In this document: in pieces, positions 53,317-63,655 of the stretch
Layout of the letters: each line of letters opens with the position of its first letter
How positions within the stretch are numbered: position 1 is the first letter of the stretch
DNA from: an uncultured Monoglobus sp.
Lineage (GTDB): Bacteria; Bacillota; Clostridia; Monoglobales; Monoglobaceae
Reading direction: 5' to 3'
DNA length: 64,000 nt
Assembly (NCBI GenBank): GCA_947624305.1
Contig: CANQKC010000003.1
Span: 56,401-120,400, forward strand
Made by a program: the position numbers and the translations under genes
The notes under the pieces: generated by a model
Told to the model about the DNA's origin: nothing
Seen by the model: the letters and a program-made list of their open reading frames with translations, nothing else
Database searches by the model: none

Positions 53317-54335
53317 GGAAACTTTTGAATTCATTGTATATAACAGACGAAAATATATACCTCACTCTTGACGGAGAAAATATCGTATGCAGGAAGGATA
53401 ATGAAATTAAGCTCAGAGTTCCGTTTTCAAATATTGAGGCGGTTTACTGCTTCAGCTACCTTGGATGCTCGCCGGCTTTAATGGGAAAATGCGCGGAGTA
53501 TGGTATCCCGATAAGCTTCATATCCCCTCACGGCCGTTTTCTCGCGAGTGTTCACGGGCCGGCGCACGGCAATATACTGCTGAGAAAAGCGCAGTTTGAA
53601 CAATTCGCGGATCCTCCCGCGCTGCTGCGGCAGAACGTGGTCGCAGCCAAAATGGCAAATACAAGAAGCGTCGTGAAAAGAACGCTGAAGGATTATCCGT
53701 CCATAAATCCCGACGGCAGCCTTTCGCATTGCATCGAGCTGCTTGACCAATACATAGAAAACGTGTATGAAGCTCAAGATATAAACGAAATTCTCGGGAT
53801 AGAAGGGCAGGGCGCAAAGGCCTACTTTGATATTTTTGACAGCTTGATCCTGCACCAAAAGAATGACTTTAAGTTCTCAATGAGAACGAAACGTCCTCCG
53901 CTTGACAGAGTAAACGCCGTTTTGTCATTCTTGTATACGATTTGGACAAACGATTATGCCTCGGCGCTTGAAAGCGTGGGTCTGGACAGTTATTTGGGAT
54001 TTTATCATTCTGTGCGTCCGGGCCGCGCTTCGCTCGCGTGTGATCTTGTTGAAGAAAGCCGCTGCATTATTGAGCGATTTGTGCTGACTATGATCAACCT
54101 GAAAATATTAAACGCGGATGACTTTGAAACACAGGTCAGCGGGGCGGTATTTCTTAACACTGACGGCAAAAAGAAGATACTTTCAAAGTGGCAGGAGAAA
54201 AAACGAAGCGATATTGTGCATCCCTATCTTAAGCAAAAGATAGACCTCGGCCTTTTGCCATACGCGCAAAGCATGCTGCTCGCGAAATATATCCGCGGCG
54301 AGATCGAGGAATATCCGTGCTATATCGTAAAATAG
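53313..54335 (+). CDS. cas1: Cas1 integrase
   Basis: 340 aa from ATG 53313 (AAGGAGG upstream). Integrates new spacers at the leader end. Metal ligands are in GIEGQGAKAYFDIF (Glu), FYHSVRPGRASLACDLVEESR (His and Asp/Glu). Complete and apparently functional. Confidence 0.97.
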   Translation: MRKLLNSLYITDENIYLTLDGENIVCRKDNEIKLRVPFSNIEAVYCFSYLGCSPALMGKCAEYGIPISFISPHGRFLASVHGPAHGNILLRKAQFEQFADPPALLRQNVVAAKMANTRSVVKRTLKDYPSINPDGSLSHCIELLDQYIENVYEAQDINEILGIEGQGAKAYFDIFDSLILHQKNDFKFSMRTKRPPLDRVNAVLSFLYTIWTNDYASALESVGLDSYLGFYHSVRPGRASLACDLVEESRCIIERFVLTMINLKILNADDFETQVSGAVFLNTDGKKKILSKWQEKKRSDIVHPYLKQKIDLGLLPYAQSMLLAKYIRGEIEEYPCYIVK

Positions 54336-54347
54336 GAGAACAAAATT

Positions 54348-54638
54348 ATGATGTGTGTAGTGAGCTATGACGTGTCAACGATCGACTCCGCGGGGAAGCG
54401 AAGACTCAGAAAGGTCGCCAAGGAATGTCTTAACTATGGCCAGCGTGTGCAGAATTCGGTTTTTGAGGTTGATGTTGATTACTCGACCTTTCTGAAGTTG
54501 AAGGACAGACTTGAAAAAATTATTGACAGCGATAAGGACAGCCTCAGAATATACTACCTCGGCAATAATTGGAAAAGACGCGTTGAGCATATCGGAGCCA
54601 AATCGACCTACGACCCGGAGGGCGCGTTGATTTTATAG
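54348..54638 (+). CDS. cas2: Cas2
   Basis: 96 aa ferredoxin-fold dimer that holds two Cas1 dimers. Starts MMCVVSYDVSTIDSAGKRRL with the conserved Asp in strand 1. Last cas gene; the array leader follows directly. Confidence 0.96.
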   Translation: MMCVVSYDVSTIDSAGKRRLRKVAKECLNYGQRVQNSVFEVDVDYSTFLKLKDRLEKIIDSDKDSLRIYYLGNNWKRRVEHIGAKSTYDPEGALIL

Positions 54639-54782
54639 CAAACGCGGCGAACCCTAAGCAATACAAAAAATCCAATAAGGTTCGCCGGAAAAAATATTTG
54701 ATTTATTAATAAAAGTGTGTTAAAATTTTAAAGAAGTCCGCCATATTGCGAGGCAATATCCGTATATTATACAATATATAGG
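54639..54782 (+). promoter_or_regulatory. CRISPR leader
   Basis: 144 nt between cas2 and the first repeat. Holds a 9-bp inverted repeat CGGCGAACC / GGTTCGCCG (about 54645-54687), then an AT-rich stretch and a compact 7-bp palindrome ATATTGC-GAG-GCAATAT at 54743-54759. The palindrome is 23 nt before repeat 1, where an integration-host or Cas1-Cas2 anchor would sit. No consensus promoter is obvious. Confidence 0.75.
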
Positions 54783-57700
54783 GTCACGCCTCGCAGAGGC
54801 GTGTGAGTTGAAATTTTAATTTGGCGGTCAGAAATATAAACGCGACAGGTCACGCCTCGCAGAGGCGTGTGAGTTGAAATTTGGCGTGTATTCGTCCAGT
54901 TTCGGTTTTTCCAAGTCACGCCTCGCAGAGGCGTGTGAGTTGAAATTTGAGTATATGGGTCTTGCGAGCTGGTCTGTTGAAAGTCACGCCTCGCAGAGGC
55001 GTGTGAGTTGAAATTGTTCCTGCTCGTATGTTTGCCGCATATCAACAAGTCACGCCTCGCAGAGGCGTGTGAGTTGAAATTCGCTTGTAGGGCACTGACG
55101 GATTCTGCGCTTTTGTCACGCCTCGCAGAGGCGTGTGAGTTGAAATTTTTGATAATGTCATGGAAACCCTCAATCAAAGCGTCACGCCTCGCAGAGGCGT
55201 GTGAGTTGAAATCAGACCGTACCGCAAACAGCTACATGGGGGCTCCCGTCACGCCTCGCAGAGGCGTGTGAGTTGAAATCTCTAAAAAATTTATTGATTT
55301 ATTTTATGCTACTGTCACGCCTCGCAGAGGCGTGTGAGTTGAAATGCGTATTCGGGTGTGTATTCGGACAGCGAAAGCGAGTCACGCCTCGCAGAGGCGT
55401 GTGAGTTGAAATTTTTCAGAACCTCCGTGTACACTCGGTCGCTTTGGTCACGCCTCGCAGAGGCGTGTGAGTTGAAATAGAACGTCGTTTGACAAGGTTT
55501 TGAACAGCATGTGTCACGCCTCGCAGAGGCGTGTGAGTTGAAATGTTTGTTTATTTGCATTTCATCTTGAAAGAGAAAGTCACGCCTCGCAGAGGCGTGT
55601 GAGTTGAAATGTAGCAGATGCTACCGTTCCACCAGAAATATCCGGTCACGCCTCGCAGAGGCGTGTGAGTTGAAATTTTTCAGAAGTTCTCGCAGCGTTG
55701 CCGTCATTTTGTCACGCCTCGCAGAGGCGTGTGAGTTGAAATTCGAGACTGCGGGCGGAGAGAAGAACGTTATCGAGTCACGCCTCGCAGAGGCGTGTGA
55801 GTTGAAATTTTCTGAAGATCGCCCAGACGCTGCCTCACATATTGTCACGCCTCGCAGAGGCGTGTGAGTTGAAATTGTTCCGATTACCAATTCACCGGCG
55901 ACGCCGGTGGTCACGCCTCGCAGAGGCGTGTGAGTTGAAATCAATCGAGCGGACGCTGACGGGCGACACCGATAAAGTCACGCCTCGCAGAGGCGTGTGA
56001 GTTGAAATATAATCCGTTATGGAAAACGCTTATCGATAAAGGGTCACGCCTCGCAGAGGCGTGTGAGTTGAAATAAAATGCGCCTTATCAATGGCGTTTG
56101 AAATTGTTGTCACGCCTCGCAGAGGCGTGTGAGTTGAAATTTTCGCAAAAATACTTTCCGGAATATGCGCCAAGTCACGCCTCGCAGAGGCGTGTGAGTT
56201 GAAATGAGAGTGTTGACGCGGACATGAAGAAGTTCACGAGTCACGCCTCGCAGAGGCGTGTGAGTTGAAATTGAAATACTGAATATAACCCGTTATAGTT
56301 TTCGAGTCACGCCTCGCAGAGGCGTGTGAGTTGAAATGATGCGATGGCGGGCGAACTGCAATCACCGTTTTGTCACGCCTCGCAGAGGCGTGTGAGTTGA
56401 AATGAAGGTTGGAAAATGTAGAATTGCGCCATTCGGCGTCACGCCTCGCAGAGGCGTGTGAGTTGAAATTCCCCAAGGGGCGAGCCGGGCGGATAATATC
56501 CGCGTCACGCCTCGCAGAGGCGTGTGAGTTGAAATTTTTGATATTCGCAGTTATACGTATGCGCAGAAAGTCACGCCTCGCAGAGGCGTGTGAGTTGAAA
56601 TGACATCAGTTCTCCTTCACGGAGCCGCGCAAACGCGTCACGCCTCGCAGAGGCGTGTGAGTTGAAATGCTCAGCGGACGCTTAGTCAAAAAATACGGCG
56701 GGTCACGCCTCGCAGAGGCGTGTGAGTTGAAATGGCGCCGTCGTCATATTCGTCCGGGTCAAACTCGTCACGCCTCGCAGAGGCGTGTGAGTTGAAATAT
56801 ACGTTTATCTCGTTGAATATGCTCGTGCGAATAGTTCGTCACGCCTCGCAGAGGCGTGTGAGTTGAAATATACAGTCTGAGCGTCGCGGAGGCGCAGTCG
56901 TTAAGTCACGCCTCGCAGAGGCGTGTGAGTTGAAATTCCCGTTTCGGCATTGAATACCAAATCGAAGTTGGGTCACGCCTCGCAGAGGCGTGTGAGTTGA
57001 AATTCCGTTTTCGTGCAATATTCCCCTTGACATTCCGTCACGCCTCGCAGAGGCGTGTGAGTTGAAATCACGATGCCTTGATTGTTCCGCCCGACCAAAA
57101 ATGTCACGCCTCGCAGAGGCGTGTGAGTTGAAATGGCCGTCAGTAGTCCAGTCTATAGGCTCGGTGTTGTCACGCCTCGCAGAGGCGTGTGAGTTGAAAT
57201 TCAGCAGAAATGTTAGCAAACTCGGGGATCTCAAGTCACGCCTCGCAGAGGCGTGTGAGTTGAAATACCTGATGTCACTTCCTCTTAACCAAGCCATTGA
57301 GTCACGCCTCGCAGAGGCGTGTGAGTTGAAATGATGAGCCTTAACTTGCAGTTTTGCAAAAACATGTCACGCCTCGCAGAGGCGTGTGAGTTGAAATTTT
57401 TAATAACGCCTGTTTAATTTCATCGTCAATCGTCACGCCTCGCAGAGGCGTGTGAGTTGAAATATGAACGAGGATCACATCAAAGGGTTTCGGTTTTAGT
57501 CACGCCTCGCAGAGGCGTGTGAGTTGAAATATTTCATCTATACCGAGTAGCCAATCTGCGCTTGTGTCACGCCTCGCAGAGGCGTGTGAGTTGAAATTAA
57601 CCACGTCTGCAAAATGGGTCTGGGGAATACCTGTCACGCCTCGCAGAGGCGTGTGAGTTGAAATTCTCGTTAAAATCATACGCGGTCATTTGCAAATATT

Positions 57701-60700
57701 GTCACGCCTCGCAGAGGCGTGTGAGTTGAAATCTTGAAATGCTCCGAGACGTGGCACGGCGATATAGTCACGCCTCGCAGAGGCGTGTGAGTTGAAATTG
57801 AACTTGAGGCCAAAACACCCGATGAGGATTTCAGTCACGCCTCGCAGAGGCGTGTGAGTTGAAATGCCTCTGATAATTGGATTGTTCGGGTCAAATGTAG
57901 TCACGCCTCGCAGAGGCGTGTGAGTTGAAATGTAGTTGTATAATTTCCGACTGAAACAGCAATCAGTCACGCCTCGCAGAGGCGTGTGAGTTGAAATAGG
58001 ATTTCGGCACATCACAATCGGCCGCATTTTGTCACGCCTCGCAGAGGCGTGTGAGTTGAAATGACGAATACGGTCATTGCGCAACAGGAGCGCTACATGT
58101 CACGCCTCGCAGAGGCGTGTGAGTTGAAATGTGCGTTTCATGCGCAGCTTTGAGCACGTCTAAATCGTCACGCCTCGCAGAGGCGTGTGAGTTGAAATTC
58201 TTTCAATTTCGTTTTTTGCCGAATACGGGCATGTCACGCCTCGCAGAGGCGTGTGAGTTGAAATTCGCAATGGCAGATCGACGCGCACGGATATTGGCGC
58301 GTCACGCCTCGCAGAGGCGTGTGAGTTGAAATGGCCGAGGCCACCGAGAAAAAAAGGACGATTTTCGTCACGCCTCGCAGAGGCGTGTGAGTTGAAATCG
58401 GGGTTTCCTCCGTCGGGGTTTTAAGTGCTTTTTCGTCACGCCTCGCAGAGGCGTGTGAGTTGAAATTGTTGTCGTAGCTGTTGTTTACGCCCACATAGTG
58501 TCACGCCTCGCAGAGGCGTGTGAGTTGAAATTACGCGAACGGCGAGGACATAACCAAAATGGCGGGTCACGCCTCGCAGAGGCGTGTGAGTTGAAATATG
58601 AATATCCTCGCCGATCTCTTTGATCACCTCATGTCACGCCTCGCAGAGGCGTGTGAGTTGAAATGAGAAAAAAGTGCAGGAGCTTGAAAGCAGATTGAGT
58701 CACGCCTCGCAGAGGCGTGTGAGTTGAAATTATCAAACGTCACCATGCCGCGATCTGCCCGTTCGTCACGCCTCGCAGAGGCGTGTGAGTTGAAATAAAG
58801 AAACGCTCGGTATCTTCGAGGGTGAAACCGTCACGCCTCGCAGAGGCGTGTGAGTTGAAATCCGGTTGGCATTGGAGCGCGCTGCATAGTTTGTCAGTCA
58901 CGCCTCGCAGAGGCGTGTGAGTTGAAATGTGACACCTATCTTTACGTTGTGAAAAGAGTCAAGTCACGCCTCGCAGAGGCGTGTGAGTTGAAATCCGCTT
59001 TATTGAAGTAAATATCATCGCCGGGACCTGTCACGCCTCGCAGAGGCGTGTGAGTTGAAATAGTGGTGTGTCAATACTTTTTTTAAAAAATCTGCAGTCA
59101 CGCCTCGCAGAGGCGTGTGAGTTGAAATTCGGGATAAGGATTTCCCGTCTTATACGGCAGGTCACGCCTCGCAGAGGCGTGTGAGTTGAAATGATGCGAT
59201 GGCGGGCGAACTGCAATCACCGTTTGTCACGCCTCGCAGAGGCGTGTGAGTTGAAATCGTCCTCAACGCCTACGTTCAGCGAACGGAATACGTCACGCCT
59301 CGCAGAGGCGTGTGAGTTGAAATTAAGCGTGTATTTGTAGACCACGTCGCCGTTTTCGTCACGCCTCGCAGAGGCGTGTGAGTTGAAATAATTTTAACGA
59401 CGAGGGGCAGGACAGAGGCTACGTCACGCCTCGCAGAGGCGTGTGAGTTGAAATTTTGAAAAACTGCGGAGCATTTTTTGTACAGGAGGTCACGCCTCGC
59501 AGAGGCGTGTGAGTTGAAATATCAATGGCGTTCGAAATTGTTATCGCAGTCATTGTTACAAGTCACGCCTCGCAGAGGCGTGTGAGTTGAAATTCTCCTG
59601 ATTTGTGGGCGCGGAACAGCGGCTATCGTCACGCCTCGCAGAGGCGTGTGAGTTGAAATAATGCCCATATCGGCAAACTTGGCGCCCGTCTCGTCACGCC
59701 TCGCAGAGGCGTGTGAGTTGAAATGAGATGGGCACGGCAACAAATAACGTGCAAGGTGTCACGCCTCGCAGAGGCGTGTGAGTTGAAATTTTGGAAATCT
59801 TACCCGTATGATACAACGGTTTGCCGGTCACGCCTCGCAGAGGCGTGTGAGTTGAAATTGGACACGCTACACAGCGGTTGGTACGCCGGTAGGTCACGCC
59901 TCGCAGAGGCGTGTGAGTTGAAATGCGGAAGGTAATGTCGGTGATGTCACGGTCAATGGTCACGCCTCGCAGAGGCGTGTGAGTTGAAATATCGCAAACC
60001 CTATTCCTCTGCTAAGCGTTTTTGTCACGCCTCGCAGAGGCGTGTGAGTTGAAATGCTAAGATTATAGAGATAGGCGAGAGGCATAACGCGTCACGCCTC
60101 GCAGAGGCGTGTGAGTTGAAATATTGAGGAACGCTATACTCAGCAAGCCATGTATGCGTCACGCCTCGCAGAGGCGTGTGAGTTGAAATAATACTGTCAG
60201 CCAATTCCGACACATCGCCAACCGTCACGCCTCGCAGAGGCGTGTGAGTTGAAATTCCAGATCTGCGGGCTTCGCGATCCAGCAGACAAGTCACGCCTCG
60301 CAGAGGCGTGTGAGTTGAAATTTGTGTTTAGAACAATACTTCTCGTTGTGTTCAACGTCACGCCTCGCAGAGGCGTGTGAGTTGAAATTGTTTTCCACCA
60401 CGCAACGAATCGGAAAAATGGAGTCACGCCTCGCAGAGGCGTGTGAGTTGAAATGGGTTTACCTTTTCTATCATGCTATAACACCTCGTGTCACGCCTCG
60501 CAGAGGCGTGTGAGTTGAAATTGATCGGATTTGCGTATGTGCCCGCCGCGGGTGGTCACGCCTCGCAGAGGCGTGTGAGTTGAAATGTTTGAATATCGCC
60601 CGATGATACGTTCCACGATGTGTCACGCCTCGCAGAGGCGTGTGAGTTGAAATTCGGCCGCGCGGGAAACGCTTTGCCATTTGCGGGAGTCACGCCTCGC

Positions 60701-60921
60701 AGAGGCGTGTGAGTTGAAATGCTATATCAAACAACTCGGTGTATTTGGGGTTGTCAGTCACGCCTCGCAGAGGCGTGTGAGTTGAAATTCTGCACCGTTA
60801 AAGCAGGATAAAATCGCCTCGCGTCACGCCTCGCAGAGGCGTGTGAGTTGAAATTTTGTCAGGCGTGAGAAACGGGCATACTTCCATGTGTCACGCCTCG
60901 CAGAGGCGTGTGAGTTTTAAT
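54783..60921 (+). CRISPR. Type I-C CRISPR array, 93 repeats and 92 spacers
   Basis: 32-nt repeat: GT, stem CACGCCTC, loop GCA, stem GAGGCGTG, tag TGAGTTGAAAT. I counted starts from 54783 to 60890. Repeats are nearly invariant except the last (60890-60921), which ends GAGTTTTAAT. Spacers are mostly 33-36 nt, with one of 41 nt (59521-59561). The leader end is beside cas2. All track ORFs here (SRLAEACELKF, FNSHASARRD, ISTHTPLRGVT repeats) are translated repeats, not proteins. Confidence 0.99.
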
Positions 60922-60945
60922 AATAAAAATTAAGGAGAATGATTT

Positions 60946-61122
60946 ATGGCTACGATAACCAAGGATGAATTTAAAGTGATAGAGCAAAAAGCTCTTAATC
61001 CGAACGAAAAAGTTTTTTGCCCACGGTGCGGCAAAGAACTGATATATGATTTTGTCGGAAATTCGTATGAAGTAAAATGCCCGACAAAGGACTGCATAAA
61101 TGTCATATCACGAGGGTTATAA
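60946..61122 (+). CDS. 58-aa zinc-ribbon protein at the distal end of the array
   Basis: Below the track length limit. TAAGGAG lies 7 nt before ATG 60946. One treble-clef/zinc-ribbon pattern: FCPRCGKEL near residue 25 and KCPTKDC near 46. The ORF begins 24 nt after the last, degenerate repeat. Small zinc ribbons like this occur in prophages beside YjcQ-like genes, and the next ORF is such a fragment. Function unknown. Confidence 0.6.
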   Translation: MATITKDEFKVIEQKALNPNEKVFCPRCGKELIYDFVGNSYEVKCPTKDCINVISRGL

Positions 61123-61133
61123 TATTTACATGG

Positions 61134-61370
61134 GTGATTGACATAGATAAAGATTTTAGAGCGATTTACAAAATACTTAAATATCTCAAATCAGCTATGG
61201 ATTATGACGAAACGGATATTGAGCAAATATCAAGCAAAGTGCTTGGAATAAGCGAAAACCGCTGGTTTAGCAGAATGGAAATGCTTGCAAACAATGGCTA
61301 GATTGAAGAAAACGAGGTAAAGCGCGGCGCACAAGACGACAGAATTTACATATATGTAATATTCACATAA
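61134..61370 (+). pseudogene. YjcQ-like prophage protein, interrupted
   Basis: From GTG 61134: DIDKDFRAIYKILKYLKSAM, then LGISENRWFSRMEMLANNG, the winged-helix part of YjcQ proteins. A TAG at 61299 breaks it; the frame continues IEENEVKRGAQDDRIYIYV to a TAA at 61370, fitting the next strands of the family. The rest of the protein is missing. A decayed prophage remnant. Confidence 0.65.
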
Positions 61371-61580
61371 CTTTGAAAGGTTAATATTTTTAGCTGAAAA
61401 TACCTGGATGAAAAACGCTGCCGATTATTATTTTATATAATTTAATATTATTTTCTTTAACTAAATCAAAGGTTTTGTTATACTTAATCATCTTACCAAC
61501 TTTCTGATATTAGATATTATATTGATCTATTTTGTTAATGTATTTCATCAATTCAAAAATCTTTTTTTGTGCAATTTTTC

Positions 61581-61609
61581 TTGACACATCCCTTTTTTCA
61601 TGTTATTCT
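61581..61609 (+). promoter_or_regulatory. Promoter for a 40-aa ORF
   Basis: TTGACA (61581-61586), 17-bp spacer, TATTCT (61604-61609). Start near 61616. The AT-rich stretch 61371-61580 before it is empty. Confidence 0.65.
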
Positions 61610-61659
61610 GGATTTGCATGGTCGAGAGGCCCGAGCAAAACGGAAAGGAGGCAACGGGA

Positions 61660-61782
61660 ATGGCCGCCAAAAGAAAAAGCAACCGCAAGCACACACCCGC
61701 TGCGCACGAAAAACTGTTGCTTGCAGTTGCAATCATAAACGTCGTTTATTATGGTAACACATTTCCCGTAAAAAGTCAATGA
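61660..61782 (+). CDS. 40-aa basic/hydrophobic small protein
   Basis: GGAAAGGAGG ends 8 nt before ATG 61660, and a good promoter lies upstream, so expression is likely. A basic N terminus (MAAKRKSNRKHT) is followed by AAHEKLLLAVAIINVVYYG, a short amphipathic or membrane helix. The size and shape resemble holin-like or type I toxin peptides of mobile elements, without a firm family match. Confidence 0.5.
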   Translation: MAAKRKSNRKHTPAAHEKLLLAVAIINVVYYGNTFPVKSQ

Positions 61783-61857
61783 TTTTTTTACACATACTAC
61801 AAATTATTTTAAACGTGACGATAATAATTTTGATTTTGAGAAATGGCAAAAAATGAT

Positions 61858-61959
61858 TTACTCTTTATCTCCGCTGTCTTCGGGCGGCACATACTCCATC
61901 AGGTCGCCCGGTTGACAGTCAAGCGTCTCGGAAATTATAAAAAGGGTTGAAAATAAGGA
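61858..61959 (-). pseudogene. C-terminal fragment of an XRE regulator
   Basis: The last 33 codons (SLFSTLFIISETLDCQPGDL, then MEYVPPED) match the end of small HTH_26-type Cro/C1 regulators. The HTH-bearing front is missing; upstream the frame runs antisense into the flavin reductase end. Remnant. Confidence 0.6.
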
Positions 61960-61984
61960 TTTAATGCCTTTTCGATTTCGTGAA

Positions 61985-62455
61985 TTAAAAAATCTCTTCC
62001 ACTTCCGCGATATACATTCTGTGCGGCGGCTCGGCCGCATACGTGCTTGCGACAACCTCCGGCGGCATATTCGAGGTGTCGAGGTCTTGGTGATATATCT
62101 TTTTGCATACAAACGTCGTGTGCGCCTCGTTGAACGCCACGCCGTTGTTTACCGCCTTCGGAGTGATTTTCGTAAGCGCGAGCTTGTCGCCGTCTCTGCC
62201 GGATTTCGTGCCGAGCGTTAGCAAGTCCGCGCGGTATTCCTCCGGGAAAAAGCTCAATGTAAACCGGTCGTTATTTTCGATAAACCCGTATGTGTAACGA
62301 ATAGGCTTAACGTAAACCGTAACAACAGGCTTGCCCCAAAGTGTGCCCATGCCGCCCCAGCTTATCGTCATGGTGTTGAAGTTATCAATGCTTCCCGCCG
62401 TCAAAAGCGCCCATTCCTTGTCGAACGTACCGAATATATCTGTTTTGAAATTCAT
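61985..62455 (-). CDS. Flavin reductase-like FMN-binding protein
   Basis: 156 aa split-barrel flavoprotein. TAGSIDNFNTMTISWGG is the FMN-binding start, and GKPVVTVYVKPIRYTYGFI follows. Reduces or binds FMN; electron acceptor unknown. AAAGGGG precedes the ATG. Intact, unlike its neighbours. Confidence 0.85.
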   Translation of the reverse strand: MNFKTDIFGTFDKEWALLTAGSIDNFNTMTISWGGMGTLWGKPVVTVYVKPIRYTYGFIENNDRFTLSFFPEEYRADLLTLGTKSGRDGDKLALTKITPKAVNNGVAFNEAHTTFVCKKIYHQDLDTSNMPPEVVASTYAAEPPHRMYIAEVEEIF

Positions 62456-62530
62456 CGTAGTTCCCCTTTCATATTTAAGATTTATAATCTACATCGCGAG
62501 AATAATCGTCTCCGCAGTAATCAGCACAGC

Positions 62531-62968
62531 TCAAATGCCTAACACTTTTTCCATACGAACGCATCGGAATGTTTCGCCTTCTATAAAAGGTTCGCCGCAT
62601 TCTTTATAACCGATCAATCGATAAAATGGCACCTTATTATCCCGGCTTTCAAGAATTGCTCTTTGATACCCCAATTCCAGTGCCCACTGCTCACATTCTT
62701 GTATAACTCTTGTTCCGATTCCCCGATGTCTGTATTCCGGCAGAACAACCACTCTGCCAATCATAATACTTTTGCTGTCAAGCCGGTACATCCGCGCGGT
62801 TGCTATCGGAAAATCATTATCAAGAATGACTATATATTTCGTTTCCGGAGCATCGTGTTCATCAAACTCCTGCCGAAGTGTTATATGGTGCTTCTTTGCC
62901 ATTGCCTGTATTCTGACGTAATATGCCCCGGCCCGCTGCCACTCTTCTGCCGCTCTGATAATTTCCAT
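62531..62968 (-). CDS. GNAT-family N-acetyltransferase
   Basis: 145 aa from ATG 62968 (AGAAGGTGATACC upstream); the track's 18 extra residues are unlikely. Acetyl-CoA loop VVVLPEYRHRGIGTRVIQEC, then LGYQRAILESRDNKVPFYRLIGY. Compact ElaA-like type. Substrate unknown. Its promoter carries repeated operator-like motifs (63134-63225). Confidence 0.85.
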   Translation of the reverse strand: MEIIRAAEEWQRAGAYYVRIQAMAKKHHITLRQEFDEHDAPETKYIVILDNDFPIATARMYRLDSKSIMIGRVVVLPEYRHRGIGTRVIQECEQWALELGYQRAILESRDNKVPFYRLIGYKECGEPFIEGETFRCVRMEKVLGI

Positions 62969-63133
62969 TGGTATCACCTTCTTAGCTTTCAGAAGTATCT
63001 GCCGTTGATTTACAGTTCGCATACTCCCGATTTGTTTACCTCTGCGTTTTGATATACCGCATAGATCTTGCGGCTCCGATTTTCCTGATCGAGCCCCTTT
63101 TGACCAATGCTCCCGGTACCGCTTTCGCTCTCA

Positions 63134-63225
63134 GTTTCTGCATATGATTTTAGCATTTTATATGCATAAAGTCAAGCGACAGTCGCTGTTTCTGCATATA
63201 CTTTATGTATATCACATGCAGAAAT
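63134..63225 (-). promoter_or_regulatory. GNAT promoter with three TTTCTGCAT motifs
   Basis: Minus strand TTGACT (63175-63170), 17-bp spacer, TAAAAT (63152-63147). GTTTCTGCATAT occurs identically at 63134-63145 (over the start site) and 63188-63199; an inverted ATGCAGAAA is at 63216-63224, so the last two form an inverted repeat. AGCGA/TCGCT sits between. Suggests a repressor operator. Confidence 0.55.
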
Positions 63226-63325
63226 CTTAGATCTTGTATTTCTTAAATTATCTCAACCGCAATAAAATTTCAATAATTATTTTACTTTTTTCATCGGTTC
63301 TGCTTAAGGATTAACAAAGTCGGGT

Positions 63326-63634
63326 TTGCCGTATCCCGGCAAGCTCGACTTGATAATATATGTTGATCCGCAAATATTAAATATATTCAAGCTGCCGCGC
63401 AACTTCGTTCTCACAGCTCCGCATGGCGAGAATTGTATCCCAAAGCTTGATATGCCGGAAATGAAAGAGATATTGCGCTTGCTTCGATATAACGGCAACA
63501 ACATAAATCAAATTGCGAAGCGGCTGAACGCAGATGAGGGCATTTATATCTCAGATATATCGGACATCAAGGGAAAGCAGGCGGAAATCTTGAAGCTAAT
63601 CAGAGGTATTTATTTGAAGCTGTTAAAGCTGTAA
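63326..63634 (+). pseudogene. Remnant of a MobC-like mobilisation protein
   Basis: The last about 50 residues (EILRLLRYNGNNINQIAKRL, then IKGKQAEILKLIRGIYLKL) match the C-terminal half of relaxosome MobC proteins of Gram-positive integrative elements. The N-terminal part lacks the ribbon-helix-helix and the only start is a TTG without a ribosome site. No relaxase is in the window. Confidence 0.6.
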
Positions 63635-63655
63635 ATGGGAGGCATTGCGCCTCCC

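Noticed and set aside
54767-60680. Many ORFs rich in FNSHASARRD, ISTHTPLRGVT and SRLAEACELKF
   Set aside because: They are the CRISPR repeat translated in different frames, a well-known annotation artefact.
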